A DNA stretch of 9,790 bases from Desulfobacteraceae bacterium (GTDB lineage Bacteria > Desulfobacterota > Desulfobacteria > Desulfobacterales > UBA11574). Below the pieces are notes generated by a model. The model saw only the letters and a program-made list of their open reading frames with translations. It made no database searches and had not been told where the DNA came from. The stretch is from assembly GCA_029857875.1 (NCBI GenBank), contig JAOUGB010000052.1, forward strand, positions 1 through 9,790. The letters run 5' to 3'. This document shows positions 6,458-9,790 of this stretch, piece after piece. A program made the translations under genes and the position numbers. Each line of letters opens with the position of its first letter. Within the stretch, counting starts at the first letter, position 1.

Positions 6458-8611
6458 TCAGCAAACAAAAAATTCACCAACGAGGTTTTTTGCCTCGATC
6501 TTTCTGGCACAGGTTGGACAGACATTGCCCGAAAATTTAGTTTTTTTATTGACCTCCAGGCGATTCTTGACAAAATCCAGTTGTTTCTCGGGTAAAAAAG
6601 AGTTATCGCAGAAAATACATTTTATCAACTGATGTCGAGCCATCTCGGCACCGCACATGCGAAGCGTCCTTATCCCATTTTTTTCCTGGATAGTTATGGC
6701 CGCTGTGGGGCACTTAATGACGCAGGCGCCACAGCCGATACAATACTCGGCAGGGCGAAGGAAATCCGTTTCCGCGGTAGGGTTATGGTCTACATAAGAA
6801 AGATGAATAGCATCCACACCCATCTGGTCACGGCATACCTCGATGCACTGTCCGCAACTTATGCAAATATCACATCGCAGACATCTTTTTGCTTCCTGAA
6901 TTGCGCTTTTGGCCGACATGCCGAGTTCCACTTCCTGAAAGCTGCCCGCTCTGGCTTCAAGATCGACCATGGGCATGACAGGCCTAAAGGGAAATGATTT
7001 TTCTTGGGATGAAATTTTCATGACCTGGACGTGTTGGCGTCTGACCGGTATCAGTGTATATTCGGGATTGGATATTCCTCTCAGAGAACGGTGGATGGCT
7101 TCTGCGGCTTTTTTGCCTGAGGCAACGGCCTCTATAACAGTGGCGGGTCCGGTGACCACATCTCCGCCCGCAAAAACTCCGGGAATGGAAGTCTCCATGG
7201 TCACCGGATCGACTTTAATCAGGTTTCTTCTTGTTAGGTCCAAATGGTTGACGGGTCTCAGGCTTTTTGTATCCACTTCCTGGCCAGTGGCACATATGAT
7301 GGTATCTACCGGCAGGATATGTTCAGTCCCTTCCAAAGGAATAGGACGCCTGCGACCGGTTGCATCGGGCTTGCTCAGTCTATTTCGAATGCACTCAAGC
7401 CCGGTCACCTTTTCATTTTCACCATGGATTCGAATCGGGGATAATAGAAAGTCCAAGATCGTTCCCTCTTCCTCGAGTTCCTGAACTTCTTTTGCGCGGG
7501 CAGGCATTTCCCGTTTGGTTCGCCGATACACCAGGTGGACCTCGTCAATGTCCAACCTGAGGGCGGTGCGGGCGCAATCCACCGCTGCATTGCCTCCGCC
7601 TATGATCATCACTCTTTTGCCGACCTCTGCTTTTCCCTGACGGGCCTTATAGAGAAACGTCAGGCAGTCCTGGACCCCGGAAAAATCTTTTTCACCCGGA
7701 ATGTGAAGATGCATGGGGCTGTGGGTGCCAATCCCAAGAAAAATCGCCTTGAAACCTTGTTTTTTAAGAGATTCCAGGTTGATATCTTTTCCAAAAGTAA
7801 TCCCCGTATGAATATCAACGCCCATTGCCTTGATATAGTCAATTTCCAGTTCCAATATGTCAGAGGGCAGCCTGTAAGCGGGTATCCACCACCGGAGCAT
7901 GCCGCCGGGTTCGGGCTCGGATTCAAAAATGGTAGGCCTATATCCCTTTTTGGCCAAAAAGTAACCCGTGGAAAGGCCTGACGGACCGCTACCGATGATA
8001 GCGATTTTTTCTCTGAATTGATGAGGAGCCGCCTTGGGAGGGGGCATTCCCTCTTCATACACCTTGTCAAAGGCCACACGTTTGAGCTGGCAGATGGCGA
8101 TGGGTTCATCCATCGTTCCCCGCCGGCAAGCCTTCTCGCAAGGATGGATGCAGATTCGACTGAGCACACCGGGCAACGAAAGGTCCTCCCGTAACACTTC
8201 CAAGGCTTCTTTGTATCGTCCTTTGCCCACAAGAGCCACATAGCTTGGTACGTCGACACCGGCGGGGCATGCCAGCTGGCATGGAGCGGCGGAAAGGGTA
8301 ACGCATTCCCCAGTTGGGCAATAGTGGGATTCTATGTGGCTAAGGAAGACGTCTCTGTGTTTTTCAAGAGTAGAGGAAATCACACGGCTTAAATCAGCGC
8401 AAACCTTATTCGCACCATCTTTCACAAGCAGCCCGGCCAGATCGTTCATGATCGTCAGTTGGTCTGTCTGCCCCTTTCCATTGCAGATATCGTCCAATAG
8501 CCCTAACAGCCTTTCGATCTGCTGTCTGCACTGAGATTGGGTAATTTGGACGGGCGGAATTTCTGATATTGTTTTAAATAATTTCTTAACCGGGCATAAT
8601 GGACTTGTCAT
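6458..8611 (-). CDS. GltD-like FAD/NAD(P)H oxidoreductase with degenerate NuoF C-terminal domain, two ferredoxin clusters and a Cys4 tail
   Basis: This 717-aa flavoprotein is probably an NAD(P)H entry or exit point for the complex. Residues 26-95 resemble the NuoF C-terminal helical [4Fe-4S] domain, but of its four ligands only C28 and C71 remain. Residues 98-180 are the GltD-type Fe-S domain (CQLACPAG, CIHPCEKAC). Residues 202-510 are the paired Rossmann folds: FAD motif GSGPSG (207-212), nicotinamide motif GGGNAA (338-343) with the Arg-rich VYRRTKREMPAR, as in NADPH-using GltD, and the FAD motif GVFAGGD (478-484). Ferredoxin clusters follow at C583/C586/C589/C593 and C624/C627/C630/C634. 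The C-terminus has C665xxC668 and C698xxC701, a zinc-ribbon-like pair, and ends in Cys717. Relatives include GltD, NfnB and related fusions. The ATG start has only a weak upstream site. It is the promoter-proximal gene of the operon. Confidence 0.93.
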   Translation of the reverse strand: MTSPLCPVKKLFKTISEIPPVQITQSQCRQQIERLLGLLDDICNGKGQTDQLTIMNDLAGLLVKDGANKVCADLSRVISSTLEKHRDVFLSHIESHYCPTGECVTLSAAPCQLACPAGVDVPSYVALVGKGRYKEALEVLREDLSLPGVLSRICIHPCEKACRRGTMDEPIAICQLKRVAFDKVYEEGMPPPKAAPHQFREKIAIIGSGPSGLSTGYFLAKKGYRPTIFESEPEPGGMLRWWIPAYRLPSDILELEIDYIKAMGVDIHTGITFGKDINLESLKKQGFKAIFLGIGTHSPMHLHIPGEKDFSGVQDCLTFLYKARQGKAEVGKRVMIIGGGNAAVDCARTALRLDIDEVHLVYRRTKREMPARAKEVQELEEEGTILDFLLSPIRIHGENEKVTGLECIRNRLSKPDATGRRRPIPLEGTEHILPVDTIICATGQEVDTKSLRPVNHLDLTRRNLIKVDPVTMETSIPGVFAGGDVVTGPATVIEAVASGKKAAEAIHRSLRGISNPEYTLIPVRRQHVQVMKISSQEKSFPFRPVMPMVDLEARAGSFQEVELGMSAKSAIQEAKRCLRCDICISCGQCIEVCRDQMGVDAIHLSYVDHNPTAETDFLRPAEYCIGCGACVIKCPTAAITIQEKNGIRTLRMCGAEMARHQLIKCIFCDNSFLPEKQLDFVKNRLEVNKKTKFSGNVCPTCARKIEAKNLVGEFFVC

Positions 8612-8622
8612 ATAAAATACTC

Positions 8623-8632
8623 AACAGCTGTT
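8623..8632. promoter_or_regulatory. 10-bp perfect palindrome in the GltD-like gene leader
   Basis: AACAGCTGTT reads the same on both strands and sits 12-21 nt upstream of the GltD-like ATG. It could be an operator or simply chance in AT-rich DNA. Confidence 0.2.
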
Positions 8633-8673
8633 AATTGTAGCAGTATTAATATTATTATGAAATTTTGTTAATT

Positions 8674-8702
8674 TAGAAACCACAATTCAATTTTATTGTC
8701 AA
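8674..8702 (-). promoter_or_regulatory. Possible sigma-70-type promoter for the redox operon (weak)
   Basis: On the minus strand a consensus -35 hexamer, TTGACA, lies at 8702-8697, just past the end of the doubtful 106-codon frame and about 90 nt before the GltD-like ATG. The -10 region at 17-19 nt spacing (TTTCTAAA, 8679-8672) matches poorly. Only the -35 part is convincing. Confidence 0.25.
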
Positions 8703-8704
8703 CG

Positions 8705-9025
8705 CTAATTTTTAATTAAGTCTCTATAACGCTTTAACTTTTCAACAAAATTAGGCAGATCATTATGCCAAATCCAAGAGCCGATTCTACCACGGAGTAT
8801 CCATTTCAACATGTTGTTTTGACCGGTTTTCTCCCCCGCAAAACCCATCCTAAAAGACAGGATTTGCGGGAGTTTCATAAAACCGTTACACGATTTTATT
8901 GATATCATGTAACCAATTGCTACAGCGAATGCATTAAAGGCTACAGTTTCATAATCAGCTGTTTTTACATGCTTATTTATAACATCTTTTCTCAAATCTC
9001 TTCCATGCGTAGCCAATTTAATCAC
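8705..9025 (-). CDS. Unrecognised 106-codon open frame, hypothetical or gene remnant
   Basis: The frame has a GTG start at 9025-9023 with an AAAGGAAG ribosome-binding-like sequence about 9 nt upstream. I do not recognise the product. It is basic, with one weakly hydrophobic stretch (FNAFAVAIGYMI, about residues 30-41) and a Trp/Arg/Lys-rich C-terminal third. The frame stays open upstream of the GTG for 17 more codons without an ATG, back to a TAG near 9077-9079, which may mean a decayed 5' end. Codon use is more AT-rich than in the flanking redox genes. An imperfect hairpin (8831-8872) lies inside it. It could be a real small gene, a fragment of a larger one, or a chance frame. Confidence 0.3.
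   Translation of the reverse strand: MIKLATHGRDLRKDVINKHVKTADYETVAFNAFAVAIGYMISIKSCNGFMKLPQILSFRMGFAGEKTGQNNMLKWILRGRIGSWIWHNDLPNFVEKLKRYRDLIKN
8831..8872. repeat. Imperfect inverted repeat / hairpin with bulges
   Basis: The 5' arm CTCCCCCGCAAAACCCATCC (8831-8850) pairs with the 3' arm GGATTTGCGGGAG (8860-8872) around a 9-nt loop, leaving bulged C and ACC-type residues on the 5' side. The paired core is GC-rich in otherwise AT-rich DNA. It lies within the doubtful 106-codon frame, so it may mark non-coding function or a decayed repeat element. Confidence 0.35.
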
Positions 9026-9059
9026 ATCTATTGCTTCCTTTAAAACGCTTTTTTTAATG

Positions 9060-9075
9060 TCGACAAGAAAGTCGA
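9060..9075. promoter_or_regulatory. Dyad TCGAC-N6-GTCGA, possible enhancer-binding site
   Basis: TCGAC at 9060-9064 and its exact complement GTCGA at 9071-9075 flank a 6-nt spacer. The centre lies about 90 nt upstream of the start site predicted from the sigma-54 element, the usual distance range for an activator's upstream site. An AT-rich imperfect dyad (TTAATGATATC 9084-9094, GATATATTAA 9100-9109) lies between the two. The role is inferred from position. Confidence 0.35.
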
Positions 9076-9131
9076 GCTATAATTTAATGATATCAAATAG
9101 ATATATTAATAACAATCTGTCTGATAATAGT

Positions 9132-9147
9132 TGGCATTCAGATTGCA
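9132..9147 (+). promoter_or_regulatory. Candidate sigma-54 (-24/-12) promoter
   Basis: TGGCAT-N5-TTGCA matches the sigma-54 consensus TGGCAC-N5-TTGCA at all but one base, with exact spacing between the -24 GG and -12 GC. It is preceded by T, as in the extended consensus. The predicted start is near 9157-9158, giving a leader of about 145 nt before the ATG at 9302. It would require an activated enhancer-binding protein. Confidence 0.6.
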
Positions 9148-9197
9148 ATTAAAAACAACACCAAGCTTATCGGAAATAAATATAATCGAAGCTTCAT

Positions 9198-9213
9198 CTT
9201 CCACAAATGGAAG
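9198..9213 (+). promoter_or_regulatory. Small perfect hairpin in the predicted leader
   Basis: CTTCCA (9198-9203) pairs exactly with TGGAAG (9208-9213) around a CAAA loop, followed by TTTAAGTTT. The stem is only 6 bp and the following tract is not pure U, so it is a leader structure at most, not a firm terminator. Confidence 0.3.
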
Positions 9214-9235
9214 TTTAAGTTTAATAGGAATTCCG

Positions 9236-9250
9236 GTTCAACGCTTGAAC
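9236..9250. promoter_or_regulatory. Dyad GTTCAA-CGC-TTGAAC in the leader
   Basis: This perfect 6-bp inverted repeat with a 3-nt spacer lies between the predicted transcription start and the ribosome binding site of the 9302 gene. It may be a repressor operator or an RNA hairpin. Position is the only functional evidence. Confidence 0.3.
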
Positions 9251-9301
9251 TATCAGGTTACTTTAAAGGCTAGCCGGGTAAAGATTTAGGAGATTGTGAA
9301 A

Positions 9302-9790
9302 ATGAAAGCAAAAGAATACAGACATAAAAAAAGTGAGAAGAAACGCCTTGTCGGGTTTCAGGTGGAGGAGGATGAATGTATTTGGATGAAGGCCGGGGTT
9401 GTCAATTTTCGATTATGCGATAATGCTTTTGATTGCTACAATTGTCCCTTCGATGTCGGAATGCAGCGCGCCATGAGCCCCAGGGATCATGGCGAGATCG
9501 AATTGAAGGAACCTGGATGGGTCGATCATTTGAAGAAACACTATCATGGCCCAGAACGGCCATGTCGCCATGCCTTAACAGGACGTATTGATGCTCCCAA
9601 AATCTGTCCGATGAATTATGAATGCTATCATTGTGCTTTTGACCAGATGTTAGACGAATTTGATATCGGGAAACTTGGCGATCCGCCCGACTACGTTTTA
9701 GCATCCGGTTATAAAATGGCCAAAGGTTATTATTATCACCTGGGACATTGCTGGGTCCGTTTCGATCATGGGGGACTCGTCAAGGTTGGA
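9302..9790 (+). CDS. Cys-rich GcvH-like protein with two Cx5CxxC-x-FD motifs (partial, 3' end beyond right edge)
   Basis: 163 residues are visible, from an ATG with AGGAG (9288-9292) 9 nt upstream. After a basic N-terminus come two copies of one motif: C39x5C45xxC48-PFDVGM and C102x5C108xxC111-AFDQM. Additional Cys are at 26 and 88 (RPCRH). From about residue 142 the sequence GYYYHLGHCWVRFDHGGLVKVG matches the start of a glycine-cleavage H-protein fold and aligns with YDEGHIWVKRINGTVRMG in the NuoG-like subunit of this window. The repeated Cys motif also recurs there (C212x5C218xxC221EVDQRM). The Cys sets could bind zinc or an Fe-S cluster. No export signal is seen. Divergent orientation, the sigma-54 element and the leader dyads suggest separate, activator-dependent control. 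The lipoyl-site region lies beyond the edge, so lipoylation cannot be judged. Function unknown: redox partner, sensor or scaffold are possible. Confidence 0.85.
   Translation, partial: MKAKEYRHKKSEKKRLVGFQVEEDECIWMKAGVVNFRLCDNAFDCYNCPFDVGMQRAMSPRDHGEIELKEPGWVDHLKKHYHGPERPCRHALTGRIDAPKICPMNYECYHCAFDQMLDEFDIGKLGDPPDYVLASGYKMAKGYYYHLGHCWVRFDHGGLVKVG

Noticed and set aside
7660..8259. Minus-strand alternative frame of 199 codons inside the GltD-like gene
   Set aside because: It overlaps the conserved Rossmann and Fe-S domains in another frame, so it is a shadow of the real gene.
9402..9704. Minus-strand 100-codon frame near the right edge
   Set aside because: It is antisense to the plus-strand GcvH-like gene, which has a good ribosome binding site and repeated Cys motifs. 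The minus frame has none.

Overview
The window looks like a piece of an anaerobic bacterial chromosome, most likely a sulfate- or sulfur-reducing Desulfobacterota (deltaproteobacterial) lineage. This is inferred from the density of iron-sulfur redox proteins, the GltD/NuoF-like fusion, the cytoplasmic molybdopterin enzyme and the Cys-rich GcvH-like proteins. No rRNA or other taxonomic marker is present. I see no tRNA, CRISPR array, insertion sequence or phage gene.

Layout: positions 8611 down to 1 hold one probable minus-strand operon of six genes. In transcription order they are: (1) a 717-aa GltD-like FAD/NADPH oxidoreductase with a degenerate NuoF C-terminal domain at its front and two ferredoxin clusters plus a zinc-ribbon-like tail at its back (8611-6458); (2) a NuoE-like [2Fe-2S] subunit (6351-5887); (3) a NuoF-like FMN/NADH subunit, overlapping the previous gene by 4 nt (5890-4196); (4) a 450-aa NuoG/HydA-type iron-sulfur subunit carrying a Cx5CxxC motif and a complete GcvH-like domain that lacks the lipoyl lysine (4058-2706); (5) a cytoplasmic Mo/W-bis-MGD oxidoreductase of the DMSO reductase superfamily (2414-324); (6) a DmsB/PsrB-type ferredoxin that runs off the left edge (297-1). 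The operon encodes two nicotinamide-binding flavoproteins (NuoF with FMN, GltD-like with FAD), an Fe-S wire and a Mo/W active site, all without export signals. The simplest reading is a soluble NAD(P)H-linked, possibly electron-bifurcating, oxidoreductase. The substrate of the Mo/W enzyme cannot be told from the sequence.

Positions 8612-9301 are AT-rich. They hold a doubtful 106-codon minus-strand frame and, further right, a well-spaced sigma-54-type promoter with several dyads. These precede a plus-strand gene that begins at 9302 and runs off the right edge. Its visible 163 residues contain two copies of the same Cx5CxxC-x-(F/V)-D motif seen in the NuoG-like subunit and then the first strand of a GcvH-like domain. 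The same Cys-motif-plus-GcvH module therefore appears in two neighbouring genes of opposite orientation, once fused to a NADH-dehydrogenase-type ferredoxin and once free-standing. This is the most unusual feature of the window.
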